Source: Rossellomorea aquimaris (lineage in GTDB: Bacteria; Bacillota; Bacilli; Bacillales; Bacillaceae_B). From it: a stretch of DNA of 64,000 nucleotides. Below are positions 1 to 9,804 of this stretch, piece after piece. Both the position numbers and the translations under genes were made by a program. Numbering within the stretch: the stretch's first letter is position 1; each line of letters opens with the position of its first letter. The notes below the pieces were generated by a model that worked only from the letters and a program-made list of their open reading frames with translations, was not told the origin of the DNA and searched no databases. The stretch is taken from the NCBI RefSeq assembly GCF_035590735.1, contig NZ_CP141595.1, positions 4,251,001 through 4,315,000 of the forward strand, given 5' to 3'.

Positions 1-54
1 TTCTGCACCAGGTAATTTAGAGTGAAAATGAATTGACAGCTTTAGCAGGTTCAC

Positions 55-91
55 GAAAAAAAAGGTGAGCCAATTCAACGGCCCACCTTAT
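55..91 (-). terminator. Rho-independent terminator of the GT2 gene
   Basis: On the minus strand a GC-rich stem (GGTGGGCC against GGCTCACC with one mismatch) is followed by a run of eight T. It lies about 35 nt past the stop codon of the glycosyltransferase gene, so it ends that transcript. Confidence 0.85.
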
Positions 92-127
92 TAATTATTT
101 ACATTATTGATTAAAGAAATTTATTGA

Positions 128-1675
128 TTATTTGGCAGGCTTTACAGCCAAGCCAATGTTATGAGCTTTAGTAGAATAAAATTCAAATTCTCTTCCATTA
201 TGTTTAATTTGATTTTCCGGGATGGATTTAATATTCATTAACTCATACTCATTGTACCTAATAAATACAGTGTATAAAGAGTTTTCTAATTGATCGAGTT
301 CGAGATTACAAGCTTTAAACCAGCCATGATGATTTTCCACTTCAAATGTGCATTCAAGATCATTACCCACACGTTTTCGATCTCTGATGATAATAGAATT
401 GAGGTTATGTACATAATCCCCGAATATATTAAACGACTGTATATATTCCCTGTTTTCCTCCACTTTATTCTTCTGGGCGATTGCGAGCATCGGAATTCGT
501 ATATAACGATAATCGTCCTCTAAAAAAGGTATTTCATAAAAAGGTAGATCCCCCTTGATCACATACCCTTTATTCTTCTCTCTCCTTAACCATTCAAAAA
601 GTTTGATGAAATCATCTAATCTATCATCGAGGAACAATTCGGCAGCTGCTTTATAGATAGGCGTTTTGAATTCATCCAGAAAGCTATACCTTAAATCTTT
701 AGTCGTTTCCATTACTTCCTTGAAGAGGTCAATAAATGATTCTTTATTATTGGCATTCACAAAAGTGTTACTATTAAATGTTCTGACAAAATCATATTCG
801 TATAACCTTGTTAAAGCCGTCTTTTCCATTTCAACTGGAAGTTCTTTCGACTTAATATACTTGATTATTTCAAGATCGTTTGTACGCTTATCCAAAACAT
901 CAGTCGTTCTGGTTAAAGACCCATTATTTTCTTCCATACGATTCACATAGTAAATTGGTTTAGTTGTAGTAGATACGGAGCGAGTAGTAAAGAATAAATC
1001 ACAAAAGAATACTTTATCTTCACCAAATTTCATTTCTGGAAAACGTATACCATGATCAATCAGTATGGAACGCTTCATCATTCTTGCTGTTGGGCCCATA
1101 TGATAGAAGAAATGTGGAATGTCGAACGGTGAAATATTTCTTCTTTCTTTAACAGATGCAAATTCACCAATAATACTTTCACCCGATTTTTCCACCTTGA
1201 TGGTTTTACCCACGACATAGTCATCGTTGGTCTCTTCAAGAATGGAGTAAAGCGTCTCCAATCCTTCCGGGTGCAACCAATCGTCGGCATCTAAAAACGT
1301 AATATAATCAGAAGTAGCAAGCTCGATCCCGATATTCCTCGGTGTACCAGGAGATCCTGTATTCTCGTTTAGAGCAATCAGGGATATGTTCTTATTTTTA
1401 GCTGCATAGGATTTCACTATTTCACTTGTTCCATCCGTAGATTTATCATCTATTATAATATATTCAATAAAATCCATACCCAGTGATTGATTAAGTACAG
1501 ATTCGATGGTTCTATCGATGAATTTATCCGCGTTATAAGCGGCCGTTACTACTGTCACTTTCTTTTTCTTATTTGTTATTCTCTTCATTAACCCTTGAGG
1601 ATGATTAATTGCTTTATACTCTTTATTGTTGAGTGTATTTTTTGCTTTCTCTCTATAATCACTCATTAAGCGCAT
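128..1675 (-). CDS. Family 2 glycosyltransferase, probably teichoic acid decorating
   Basis: The 515-residue protein has a GT-A fold N-terminus: VTVVTAAYNADKF at about 40-52, DDKSTDGT at 76-83 and the metal-binding DADD at 129-132. A long C-terminal part of about 250 residues follows that I do not recognise by motif; similar length and layout occur in TarS/TarQ-type enzymes that add sugars to poly(polyol phosphate). It is divergent from the teichoic acid polymerase genes at 1960-6581, which supports a wall-glycopolymer role (inference). The ATG at 1675 has GGAGG six bases upstream. Donor and acceptor cannot be read from the sequence, and a capsule or other glycan is the alternative. Confidence 0.75.
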   Translation of the reverse strand: MRLMSDYREKAKNTLNNKEYKAINHPQGLMKRITNKKKKVTVVTAAYNADKFIDRTIESVLNQSLGMDFIEYIIIDDKSTDGTSEIVKSYAAKNKNISLIALNENTGSPGTPRNIGIELATSDYITFLDADDWLHPEGLETLYSILEETNDDYVVGKTIKVEKSGESIIGEFASVKERRNISPFDIPHFFYHMGPTARMMKRSILIDHGIRFPEMKFGEDKVFFCDLFFTTRSVSTTTKPIYYVNRMEENNGSLTRTTDVLDKRTNDLEIIKYIKSKELPVEMEKTALTRLYEYDFVRTFNSNTFVNANNKESFIDLFKEVMETTKDLRYSFLDEFKTPIYKAAAELFLDDRLDDFIKLFEWLRREKNKGYVIKGDLPFYEIPFLEDDYRYIRIPMLAIAQKNKVEENREYIQSFNIFGDYVHNLNSIIIRDRKRVGNDLECTFEVENHHGWFKACNLELDQLENSLYTVFIRYNEYELMNIKSIPENQIKHNGREFEFYSTKAHNIGLAVKPAK

Positions 1676-1959
1676 ATAGAACCTCCTGCATACATTAGTT
1701 TACCTAATAGTCTATATTACCAGAGTTAAGGTTTAGTAAACCACATAAAAGTTAATAAATAGTTTCTATTGTTTTGCAGTGGTGTTACATTTTGATAACT
1801 TTGGCAGGAAGAGTTTTTTAATATCAACAATATCCTTTATACTAATTCTGTAGCAGGAGATAAGTGTATTATTTCCATGAGATTCCTTGTGATGTGTATT
1901 AAAAAGTTTTATTATTAGGGTATTATGTCGAAAAATACTGATGAATGGTGATTTAATAT

Positions 1960-4900
1960 ATGCTTTCAAAAATTTTTGGTAGTAAAAAGAAGCAGAATGA
2001 TAAGAAATTAAAGTTAAAAAGACGTCTTGAAGTTGTACAGGCTGAAAAAAAACTATCCATTCGAGGACAATTATCATGGACATATTATCAGGTGGAAGAA
2101 TTGTGGCTTGCCTCCAGGCTGAATCACAAGGACGCGATAAATGTAGCAGTAAACACGTCTACTGCCCCTGGAGAGTTTCATTTCGATGTTGAACTTGAAG
2201 GACTAATGAAAGAGTTAACTTCTAATCATGAGGAGCATGCATTTGATTGGTTTCTTAAATTAAGTGTACCGGTTTCCAATCTGAGTATATCCGGGCTCGA
2301 AAAGGTGAAAGACCGTGCTACCTTTTTCGAGAGAAATCAAGTTCAATATATCTCTTATTTCATTCGTTTAGGTAGATTTACACATACCAATGTTGAAAAT
2401 ATGGAATTCATTCCTTTAAATGAACATAGAGGTTTGTGCTACGTCACAACCAAAGGAAACCTATCGTTCCTTTTAAACCGTGAACCAGAGTCACCAACCA
2501 AGATACAGATTGATCATGCTTATTCTAAACCAGGTTTAATTGATATTAGCGGAAAACTTTTCACTCGAAATTCTGTCATCCAATCTGCCTCTCTAATAAT
2601 GAAAGGAAGAAAATTAAACACGGAAATCCAAAGCCCTGTAAAAACTGATTGGAATGAAGAGACTAAAATAAAATTCGGTCTAAACCGTTATGAATATAGT
2701 GCCACAATTAATTTCTCGGAAGTATGCAAGGACACCTTGATAAAAGAGGACGTGTATGACCTCTTTTTAAAATTGAAATTGCACGATAGTACTGAAGAAA
2801 AATTAGTAAGAATTGGCAGGCCCACTTTCAGAGCAAAACTTTTCATGAAAGATACCTATTATGCGATGGGCAATAGCGTTTCAGTTATTAACCCATATTA
2901 TACATTTAAAGCTTCAAATCTATCTTTCGAAGTTTATAAATACGATCTTGAAACGTTCAAGTACTTACAGTCCAGACTCAAATATGCTTGGTTCCACAGA
3001 CTATTCAACAATAAGGATGATGTTTGGATTGTAGGGGAACGCCCATATAAAGCGCAAGACACCGGTTATCATTTCTTTAAATACATGCGTAGAAACCATC
3101 CTGAAAAGAATGTTTTCTATGTTATCGAAAAAGATTCACCTGAAAGGGAAAATGTAGACCCTCTTGGAAATGTAATCGAATATAAATCCAAGGAACATAT
3201 TTATTATTCCTTACTGGCGAGTAAAGTCATATCTTCCCATCATCCGGATTATCTTTATCCCATCCGGACAAAACGTTTTAAACATGCAGTGAAAGCGACG
3301 AAGGTCTTCCTTCAACATGGAGTGATGGGGACCAAGAACATGGTGGCAAACTATGGGAAAAGCGCTCCTGCTTTCAATACCGATCTCTTCCTTGTCAGTT
3401 CCGACTTTGAAAAAGAAATGATTGTAAACGACTTTGGATATGACCCGAAAGATGTATCGGTCACAGGTCTATCCAGATTTGACTCTCTACTGACAAAGGA
3501 TGTTCCCTTAAAGAATCAAATACTTATCATTCCTACATGGAGAGATTGGATCGGAAACGAAGATGCTTTCATGGAAAGTGAATATTACGAGCGTTATAAA
3601 GAATTAGTATATCATCCAGATATCCATTCATTGGCAAAGGAAAATCGTATGGAGATCATTTTTTGTTTGCATCCAAATATGCAGCAGTTCACTTCACATT
3701 TCGCAGGTGCACCTGTCACTCTCATTAACCAAGGAGAGGTTGATGTTCAAAAGCTGTTGAAAGAAAGTAAATTAATGATAACCGACTATTCAAGTGTAGG
3801 GTTTGACTTCAGTTTTCTTGATAAACCTGTCATTTATTATCAATTTGACCGTAACCGATTCATCGGAAAGCGTCCTTCTCATTTAGATTTGGATCAAGAT
3901 CTTCCAGGAAGCATTGTAAAAGATATCGATTCATTGATTCAGGAATTAAGATCTTATGGCGATAACAATTTTATTATGCGCCCTGAATATCAAGAACGCT
4001 CATTAAAATTTTTAAAGTATAAAGACCTGAATTCGTCTGAAAGAATTTTTAACGCCATTAGTCATTACCAGCCAAAGAAGCCCCTGTATTTGAAAGTGGC
4101 AGAAAAACCGATAAGTAAAGCACTATTTAACAGATTCAGAAAGAGTAAATGGTATTTCCCCACTATGAAGTGGTTTTATCGGATTGCGAGAAGGGTATTA
4201 TCCATTGATGAAAAACTGATTGTTTTCGAGAGCGGGATTGGAAAACAATATGCCGACAGTCCTCGATACATCTATGAAGAATTATTAAATAGAAACCCTG
4301 AATACAAAAAAGTATGGGTATACAATCAACAAATGCGCTTTAACGATGAGAATACCATAAGAATCAAGCGATTAAGCCCACAGTACTACTACTATCTTGC
4401 CAAAGCTAGGTACTGGGTGAATAACCAAAACTTCCCTACTTATATTGAGAAGAGAAAGGGAACTACTTATATTCAAACCTGGCACGGAACACCTTTGAAA
4501 AAAATGTTATTCGACATTGAAAATATCCAAGGACGCTCCGATGATTATTTGGAAAGAGTTCATCATGCTACGAAGCAGTGGGACTATCTTATTTCACCAA
4601 GCGAATATGCTACAAAAGCATTTAGAAGTGCTTTCAAATATAATGGTGAAATGTTAGAGGTTGGTTATCCTAGAAATGACTTGTTCTATAGAGGTAATAC
4701 AAAAGCATTAGAACAAAAGATCAAAAGCAGGTTAGGGTTACCTGACGATAAGAAAATCATCTTATATGCCCCAACGTTCAGAGACAATGAAACGAATGGG
4801 AAAAATAAGTTTATCTTTGATATTAAGATGGATCTTCATCGAATGAAGAAAGAACTGGGTGATAATTACATTATCTTGATGAGAATGCATGTAATCATCA

Positions 4901-5292
4901 GTAGCAAATTGTCAATTCCTGAAGAACTGTCATCTTTTGTCTATAATGTATCTAAGTATCCAGAAATTCAGGAATTATATTTAATAAGCAATATATTGAT
5001 GACTGATTATTCTTCTGTAATGTTTGATTTTGCCAATACAAATCAGCCGATTTTGTATTATACTTATGACTTTGAAGAGTATAAAAACGACATCAGAGGA
5101 TTTTATATGGATTTCCAGCAAGAAGCACCTGGACCTTTCTTATATAATACCGAGGATATAATCAACTCTGTGAAAAACATTGATGAAATCAGCCGTCAGT
5201 ATCAAGAGAAGTACACTGCCTTTAGAAATAAATTCTGTTCACTTGAAGATGGTCAAGCTTCTAAAAGGATAGTCGATCGCTTCTTTAATTGA
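1960..5292 (+). CDS. Two-domain CDP-glycerol/ribitol polyolphosphotransferase (TagF/TarL-like fusion)
   Basis: The 1110-residue protein carries two Glyphos_transf (PF04464-type) domains. Domain 1 is about 340-690, with QHGVMGT (His453), IPTWRDW and ITDYSSVGFDF. Domain 2 is about 735-1105, with QTWHGTP (His842), YAPTFRD, MTDYSSVMFDF and the family ending GFYMDFQQEAPGP. The first 330 residues are unassigned. Such enzymes move glycerol-P or ribitol-P from the CDP-activated donor onto the growing teichoic acid chain at the inner membrane face. TagF is usually about 750 residues with one catalytic domain, so this is a tandem fusion. Both domains keep the HG and TDYSS motifs, so both may be active, perhaps making a mixed polymer or primer plus chain (inference). 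A terminator hairpin follows directly. Confidence 0.85.
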   Translation: MLSKIFGSKKKQNDKKLKLKRRLEVVQAEKKLSIRGQLSWTYYQVEELWLASRLNHKDAINVAVNTSTAPGEFHFDVELEGLMKELTSNHEEHAFDWFLKLSVPVSNLSISGLEKVKDRATFFERNQVQYISYFIRLGRFTHTNVENMEFIPLNEHRGLCYVTTKGNLSFLLNREPESPTKIQIDHAYSKPGLIDISGKLFTRNSVIQSASLIMKGRKLNTEIQSPVKTDWNEETKIKFGLNRYEYSATINFSEVCKDTLIKEDVYDLFLKLKLHDSTEEKLVRIGRPTFRAKLFMKDTYYAMGNSVSVINPYYTFKASNLSFEVYKYDLETFKYLQSRLKYAWFHRLFNNKDDVWIVGERPYKAQDTGYHFFKYMRRNHPEKNVFYVIEKDSPERENVDPLGNVIEYKSKEHIYYSLLASKVISSHHPDYLYPIRTKRFKHAVKATKVFLQHGVMGTKNMVANYGKSAPAFNTDLFLVSSDFEKEMIVNDFGYDPKDVSVTGLSRFDSLLTKDVPLKNQILIIPTWRDWIGNEDAFMESEYYERYKELVYHPDIHSLAKENRMEIIFCLHPNMQQFTSHFAGAPVTLINQGEVDVQKLLKESKLMITDYSSVGFDFSFLDKPVIYYQFDRNRFIGKRPSHLDLDQDLPGSIVKDIDSLIQELRSYGDNNFIMRPEYQERSLKFLKYKDLNSSERIFNAISHYQPKKPLYLKVAEKPISKALFNRFRKSKWYFPTMKWFYRIARRVLSIDEKLIVFESGIGKQYADSPRYIYEELLNRNPEYKKVWVYNQQMRFNDENTIRIKRLSPQYYYYLAKARYWVNNQNFPTYIEKRKGTTYIQTWHGTPLKKMLFDIENIQGRSDDYLERVHHATKQWDYLISPSEYATKAFRSAFKYNGEMLEVGYPRNDLFYRGNTKALEQKIKSRLGLPDDKKIILYAPTFRDNETNGKNKFIFDIKMDLHRMKKELGDNYIILMRMHVIISSKLSIPEELSSFVYNVSKYPEIQELYLISNILMTDYSSVMFDFANTNQPILYYTYDFEEYKNDIRGFYMDFQQEAPGPFLYNTEDIINSVKNIDEISRQYQEKYTAFRNKFCSLEDGQASKRIVDRFFN

Positions 5293-5314
5293 AGCAATCA
5301 ATTAAAGCTTATTT

Positions 5315-5340
5315 AAAAAGGACGATCATTCGTCCTTTTT
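5315..5340 (+). terminator. Terminator between the two polyolphosphotransferase genes
   Basis: A perfect 10-bp stem, AAAAAGGACG with CGTCCTTTTT, has a 6-nt loop and ends in a T run, 23 nt past the stop at 5292. It also argues against the upstream TTG start at 5289 for the next gene, because the hairpin would lie inside that reading frame. Confidence 0.75.
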
Positions 5341-5378
5341 ATCCTTCTTCAAACTACATTTTCATAAAGGACTTTATT

Positions 5379-6581
5379 ATGATTAAAAAACTTACCCGTA
5401 AGATCTTAATTAAATTTAAGCTTACTAATTTCATTACAAAAGCATATAAATTGGTCTTTATTCTGGTCGGTAAATTACCTGCTGATCAAAAGCTGGTTAT
5501 GTTTGAAAGTTTCCACGGGAAACAATTCAGCTGCAACCCAAGAGCCATATATGAATACTTAAAAGCCAATGACTATCCGTACAAAATGGTGTGGAGTGTC
5601 CATGAAGAGTATCAATCTACCTTTGAAGATCATGAGATAGAATATGTAAAACGTCTCTCATTAAAATGGCTTTTTCTGATGGCCAGATCACGCTATTGGG
5701 TTACAAATGCACGATTGCCGTTGTGGATACCAAAGCCAGATCATACGAATTATATCCAAACATGGCACGGTACCCCTTTAAAACGTCTTGCTTCCGACAT
5801 GGAGGAAGTCCATATGCCTGGCACGGATACAGCAAAGTATAAGAAAAATTTTAGCAGAGAAGCTAAAAAGTGGGATTATCTCATTTCACCCAATAAATAC
5901 TCAACGGATATATTTGCAAGAGCTTTCGACTTTCGTAACAACATGATAGAAACCGGCTATCCTAGAAATGATTTTCTTCATCAGCCCGATCTGCATGAAG
6001 TGGCCAATAATATTAAATTATCACTTAACATCCCTCTTGATAAAAAAGTCATCTTGTATGCACCCACTTGGAGGGACGACGAATTTTACACAAAGGGTAA
6101 ATATAAATTTGATATTAAATTGAATTTAATGAAAATGAAGGAGCAACTGGGAGAAGATTATGTCATTCTCCTAAGAATGCACTACCTTATTTCAGAAAAT
6201 ATTGACGTGCTGGAGTATGAAGGATTCGTTTATGATGTTTCTAATCACTCGGATATCCGGGAACTATATGTAATATCTGACATGCTCATTACCGATTACT
6301 CTTCTGTCTTTTTTGATTACGGTAATTTGAAACGACCTATTATTTTCTTTGTCTATGATATTGATAAATACCGTGATACGTTAAGAGGCTTTTACTTTGA
6401 TTTTGAAAGAGAAGCACCCGGTCCATTAGTGAGGACAAGTGATGAAGTCATACAACAAATCAAAACCATACATGGCAATGGTTTTACACCTTCTGATGCA
6501 TTTAATTCCTTCTATCACAAATTTTGTTATCTAGAGGACGGAAATGCTTCGAAAAGAGTAGTGGAAAGAGTTTTCCACTAA
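5379..6581 (+). CDS. CDP-glycerol/ribitol polyolphosphotransferase, single domain
   Basis: The 400-residue protein is a paralogue of the second half of the preceding gene. It has QTWHGTPLKR, YLISPNKYSTD, ETGYPRNDF, LYAPTWRDDEF, ITDYSSVFFDYG and the ending GFYFDFEREAPGP. It should transfer polyol-phosphate units in wall teichoic acid assembly, either as primase (TagB/TarF-like) or polymerase; motifs alone do not decide. The frame is open from a TTG at 5289, but I chose ATG 5379 because AAAGGA lies eight bases upstream and a terminator hairpin sits between the two starts. A short basic N-terminus suggests peripheral membrane binding. Confidence 0.85.
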   Translation: MIKKLTRKILIKFKLTNFITKAYKLVFILVGKLPADQKLVMFESFHGKQFSCNPRAIYEYLKANDYPYKMVWSVHEEYQSTFEDHEIEYVKRLSLKWLFLMARSRYWVTNARLPLWIPKPDHTNYIQTWHGTPLKRLASDMEEVHMPGTDTAKYKKNFSREAKKWDYLISPNKYSTDIFARAFDFRNNMIETGYPRNDFLHQPDLHEVANNIKLSLNIPLDKKVILYAPTWRDDEFYTKGKYKFDIKLNLMKMKEQLGEDYVILLRMHYLISENIDVLEYEGFVYDVSNHSDIRELYVISDMLITDYSSVFFDYGNLKRPIIFFVYDIDKYRDTLRGFYFDFEREAPGPLVRTSDEVIQQIKTIHGNGFTPSDAFNSFYHKFCYLEDGNASKRVVERVFH

Positions 6582-6648
6582 TTTCAATGGAAACAGTCAA
6601 AGATTTCTCGAAGTATTTTCGAACATGTCCTGGAAGAAAGGAAACATT

Positions 6649-7470
6649 ATGAAATCAGCTATAACGGTTTTAAAAGAGCAAATCAATAGCTACTATTTGA
6701 TTCAAAGGCTTTCTCTATATGAACTCAAAAGCAGCAACAAAAACAACTACCTAGGTATGCTCTGGGAAGTATTGAATCCCGGTATCCAACTTGCCATTTA
6801 CTGGTTCGTTTTCGGATATGGCTTAAGAACTGCCGGTCAGGGAAGGTCAGATGTGGAGAATGTTCCTTTCTTCGCATGGCTGCTTGCCGGGATGGTCGTA
6901 TGGTTCTTCATTAACCCGGCTGTCACACAGGCTTCTAAGTCTGTTTACACAAGGATTAAAATGCTCTCAAAGATGAGCTTCCCTATGAGTGCCATTCCAT
7001 CTTACGTGATTATGTCCAAGTTCTATCCCCATCTCTATTTAACCGCGATATCTATCGTAATACTTAATTTCATGGGGCAAACTATAAACATTTACTACTT
7101 ACAATTACCTTATTTCATGTTTTCGGTCATAGCGGTAGTCATTGCTATTTCATTGATTACGTCTACTTTATCTACAATCGTTCGTGACGTTCAGATGGTC
7201 GTTCAGTCCATTATGAGGATGTTATTATATATGACCCCTATTCTCTGGAAGATGGAAGACTTATTAAACGATCGCCTTATTACTATAATGAAATTAAACC
7301 CCTTCTACTACATAGTAGAAGGTTATAGAAGTGCCCTTTTAGGACAAGGCTGGTACTTTATTGAACATTTCCAATACACTCTTTATTTCTGGGCTCTTGT
7401 TCTCGTCATGTTTGCGTTTGGTTCCTTCATTCATGTCAAGTTCAGAAGACACTTTGTTGATTTTCTATAA
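6649..7470 (+). CDS. tagG: Teichoic acid ABC transporter permease
   Basis: The 273-residue ABC-2 type permease has about six hydrophobic segments and the N-terminal signature YLGMLWEVLNPGIQL shared by TagG and polysaccharide exporters. It forms the membrane channel that flips lipid-linked wall teichoic acid outwards, with the ATPase encoded 18 bp downstream. Start ATG 6649 is preferred to 6625 because AAAGGA lies seven bases before it. The neighbouring polyolphosphotransferases support teichoic acid as cargo. Confidence 0.85.
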   Translation: MKSAITVLKEQINSYYLIQRLSLYELKSSNKNNYLGMLWEVLNPGIQLAIYWFVFGYGLRTAGQGRSDVENVPFFAWLLAGMVVWFFINPAVTQASKSVYTRIKMLSKMSFPMSAIPSYVIMSKFYPHLYLTAISIVILNFMGQTINIYYLQLPYFMFSVIAVVIAISLITSTLSTIVRDVQMVVQSIMRMLLYMTPILWKMEDLLNDRLITIMKLNPFYYIVEGYRSALLGQGWYFIEHFQYTLYFWALVLVMFAFGSFIHVKFRRHFVDFL

Positions 7471-7488
7471 TGGAAAGTAGAGGATAAA

Positions 7489-8298
7489 ATGTCCAAATCA
7501 GTTATTGTTAAAAATGTATCAAAGAAATATAAGTTATATAATAAACCTTCCGAAAGAATTCTTGATATGATTTCACCTAAAAGCTATGGTGAAGATTTCT
7601 ATGGCTTACGTGATGTCAGTTTTGAGGCTGATGCAGGGGATATCATTGGGTTTGTAGGTGTAAATGGTTCCGGTAAATCGACACTGGCCAATATCTTGGC
7701 TGGTATCATCCCTGAGACATCAGGTGAAGTAGAAGTGCGGGGAAAAACGGCTTTGATCGCCGTTTCCGCCGGATTGAACAATCAATTGACAGGTCGGGAA
7801 AACATTGAACTTAAATGTCTGATGCTTGGCTTCAGCAAGAAAGAGATCAAAGAAGTAGAACCCGACATCATTGAATTTTCAGAGCTGGGGAAATTTATTG
7901 ACCAGCCTGTAAAATCTTATTCAAGCGGGATGAAGTCCCGACTGGGATTCTCCATATCAGTCCATATAGATCCAGACATATTAATCATCGATGAGGCTCT
8001 CTCCGTCGGGGATAAAGCTTTCGCAGAAAAAAGCCTGGAAAAAATGAATGAATTCAAAGCCCGGGGAAAGACCATGTTCTTTGTCAGCCACTCAATTGGG
8101 CAAATGAAGCAATTCTGCGAGAAAATTCTCTGGCTTGAGTACGGTGAAGTAAAAGAGTTCGGAACCGTTAAGGAAGTCATTCCTAAGTACGAGCAATTCT
8201 TTAAAGAATATAAGGCCATGTCCAAGGCTGAAAAGAAAAAATTCAGGGAAAACGCCATGCGTAAGCAAAGCGGCCTGGAACCAATGTCTACATCCTAA
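7489..8298 (+). CDS. tagH: Teichoic acid ABC transporter ATP-binding protein
   Basis: The 269-residue ABC ATPase has Walker A GVNGSGKST, signature SYSSGMKSRLGF, Walker B DILIIDEALSVGD and a switch histidine in FVSHS. It powers export of the lipid-linked polymer together with TagG. TagH of B. subtilis is much longer, with an extracytoplasmic C-terminal extension that is absent here; the protein ends soon after the nucleotide-binding domain in a basic tail. TAGAGG precedes the ATG. It is the last gene of the cluster and a terminator follows. Confidence 0.88.
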   Translation: MSKSVIVKNVSKKYKLYNKPSERILDMISPKSYGEDFYGLRDVSFEADAGDIIGFVGVNGSGKSTLANILAGIIPETSGEVEVRGKTALIAVSAGLNNQLTGRENIELKCLMLGFSKKEIKEVEPDIIEFSELGKFIDQPVKSYSSGMKSRLGFSISVHIDPDILIIDEALSVGDKAFAEKSLEKMNEFKARGKTMFFVSHSIGQMKQFCEKILWLEYGEVKEFGTVKEVIPKYEQFFKEYKAMSKAEKKKFRENAMRKQSGLEPMSTS

Positions 8299-8310
8299 CC
8301 CGTATAACAT

Positions 8311-8342
8311 AAACCTGTCCCTTTTGTGGGCAGGTTTTTTTA
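8311..8342 (+). terminator. Terminator of the tagGH transcript
   Basis: The stem AACCTG.CCC / GGGCAGGTT is followed by seven T, 12 nt after the tagH stop codon. Confidence 0.85.
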
Positions 8343-8487
8343 CCTTCTTGTTCAATCTAATGTATTCATTATAGTAATATAATTTACCAAAATTCTCTTT
8401 TTTTCGCTTTTTCTTGCTTATTATGTGATAAAATGTCAATATCATATACCGTTCTAACTATCATATGACAAAAAAGGAGAAAAACAA

Positions 8488-9540
8488 GTGAAAAAAACAC
8501 TATTTACTGTCGCAACTACCGCTGTCCTCTCAACAACTTTTGTCGCATCTGCCGCTGCCACTTCCCATAAAGTCGAGTCCGGTGACTCCCTTTGGTCCAT
8601 TGCTCGTAAATATGATACATCCGTTTCAATCCTTAAAGATGTGAATAAGTTGAAATCAGACATGATTTTCCCAAATCAATTACTCAAGGTAGATACTGAC
8701 CAAAATGAACAGCCTGCCACTACACCTTCCAATCCTGCACCACCTGTTCAAACGGGATCTGCAAAAAAATACATAGTCAAGTCCGGTGATACGCTTAGCG
8801 CTATTGCTTACAGGCATTCTATCAGTCTTTCAGAATTACAAAAATGGAATAACATTAAGAGTCATCTGATTTATCCTGGGCAGACACTCGTCGTTACTGA
8901 AGGAGCCTCTTCCGGTGAACAAGGAAGCGGAAATGTGAGCAAGCCTTCTCCTTCCACACCACCTAAACAGGAAAGCTCAAGTACATATACGGTCAAATCC
9001 GGAGATACTCTCTCTCATATCAGCGTTAAACACGATGTTTCTGTTCAAGATATTAAGCGACTAAATTATCTCTCCAATGACCTGATTTATGTTGGACAGG
9101 TTTTGAAAGTCGGAAAATCTCAAGTCTCAAAACCTGAAACAGCGCCATCCAACGAAGAAATCAATACATCATTTAATACAAATAAACTCATTTCTCAAGC
9201 AAAAGCACAGCTTGGTGTTCCTTACGTTTGGGGAGGTTCTACTACCTCTGGATTCGACTGCAGCGGTTTCATCTATTACGCCTATAACAAGAGTGGCGTG
9301 AACGTTTCTCGGACTTCAAGTGAAGGGTACTACAATCGCTCTTATTATGTAAATAAACCAGCCGTTGGAGATCTCGTCTTTTTCGAAAATACTTACAAAA
9401 AGGGAATTTCCCATTTAGGTATTTACGTTGGTGACAACAAGTTTATCCATGCTGGTGATAACGGGGTGGAAATTACTAGTTTAAGTAATTCCTATTGGAA
9501 ATCTAAATTTGATGGTTTTAAGCGTTTTTACGAATTGTAA
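8488..9540 (+). CDS. LysM-repeat NlpC/P60 D,L-endopeptidase (LytE/CwlS-like)
   Basis: The 350-residue secreted protein has a signal peptide (about 1-25, ending SAAATS). Three LysM repeats follow, each starting V(E/K)SGD(S/T)L, separated by Ser/Pro/Thr/Gln-rich linkers. A C-terminal NlpC/P60 domain has Cys258 in FDCSGF, His309 in SHLGIY and His321 in FIHAG. LysM binds glycan strands; the P60 domain cuts the gamma-D-Glu-(meso-DAP) bond of the stem peptide. The architecture matches LytE-type hydrolases for elongation or separation. The start is GTG 8488, behind AAAGGAGA. A strong terminator follows. Confidence 0.9.
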   Translation: MKKTLFTVATTAVLSTTFVASAAATSHKVESGDSLWSIARKYDTSVSILKDVNKLKSDMIFPNQLLKVDTDQNEQPATTPSNPAPPVQTGSAKKYIVKSGDTLSAIAYRHSISLSELQKWNNIKSHLIYPGQTLVVTEGASSGEQGSGNVSKPSPSTPPKQESSSTYTVKSGDTLSHISVKHDVSVQDIKRLNYLSNDLIYVGQVLKVGKSQVSKPETAPSNEEINTSFNTNKLISQAKAQLGVPYVWGGSTTSGFDCSGFIYYAYNKSGVNVSRTSSEGYYNRSYYVNKPAVGDLVFFENTYKKGISHLGIYVGDNKFIHAGDNGVEITSLSNSYWKSKFDGFKRFYEL

Positions 9541-9610
9541 AATTGAATTAGCCACTACCTGGTACTATGTTCCCAACAGTGAAATGGAAATGTACTACTT
9601 GGCAGTGTTA

Positions 9611-9640
9611 ACCGGGGCCCTCGTGTGCCCCGGTTTTTTT
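9611..9640 (+). terminator. Terminator of the LysM/P60 gene
   Basis: The stem ACCGGGGC / GCCCCGGT with an 8-nt loop is followed by seven T. Confidence 0.9.
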
Positions 9641-9804
9641 ATGTTAATAATTGACCCACTCCTTTTCCCAAGGACTGTGTTTCACCTTTGTCATTTTTTG
9701 TAGAATAATATTTACTTTCGCACTACATGAAATATATTCCAATTAGAAATGAATTGTGGTTTAATTAATTGATTTTACTATTCTATTAGACGATGGAGGA
9801 TATT

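Noticed and set aside
5289..5378. In-frame TTG start adding 30 residues to the single-domain polyolphosphotransferase
   Set aside because: A terminator hairpin lies within this stretch and ATG 5379 has a good ribosome site.
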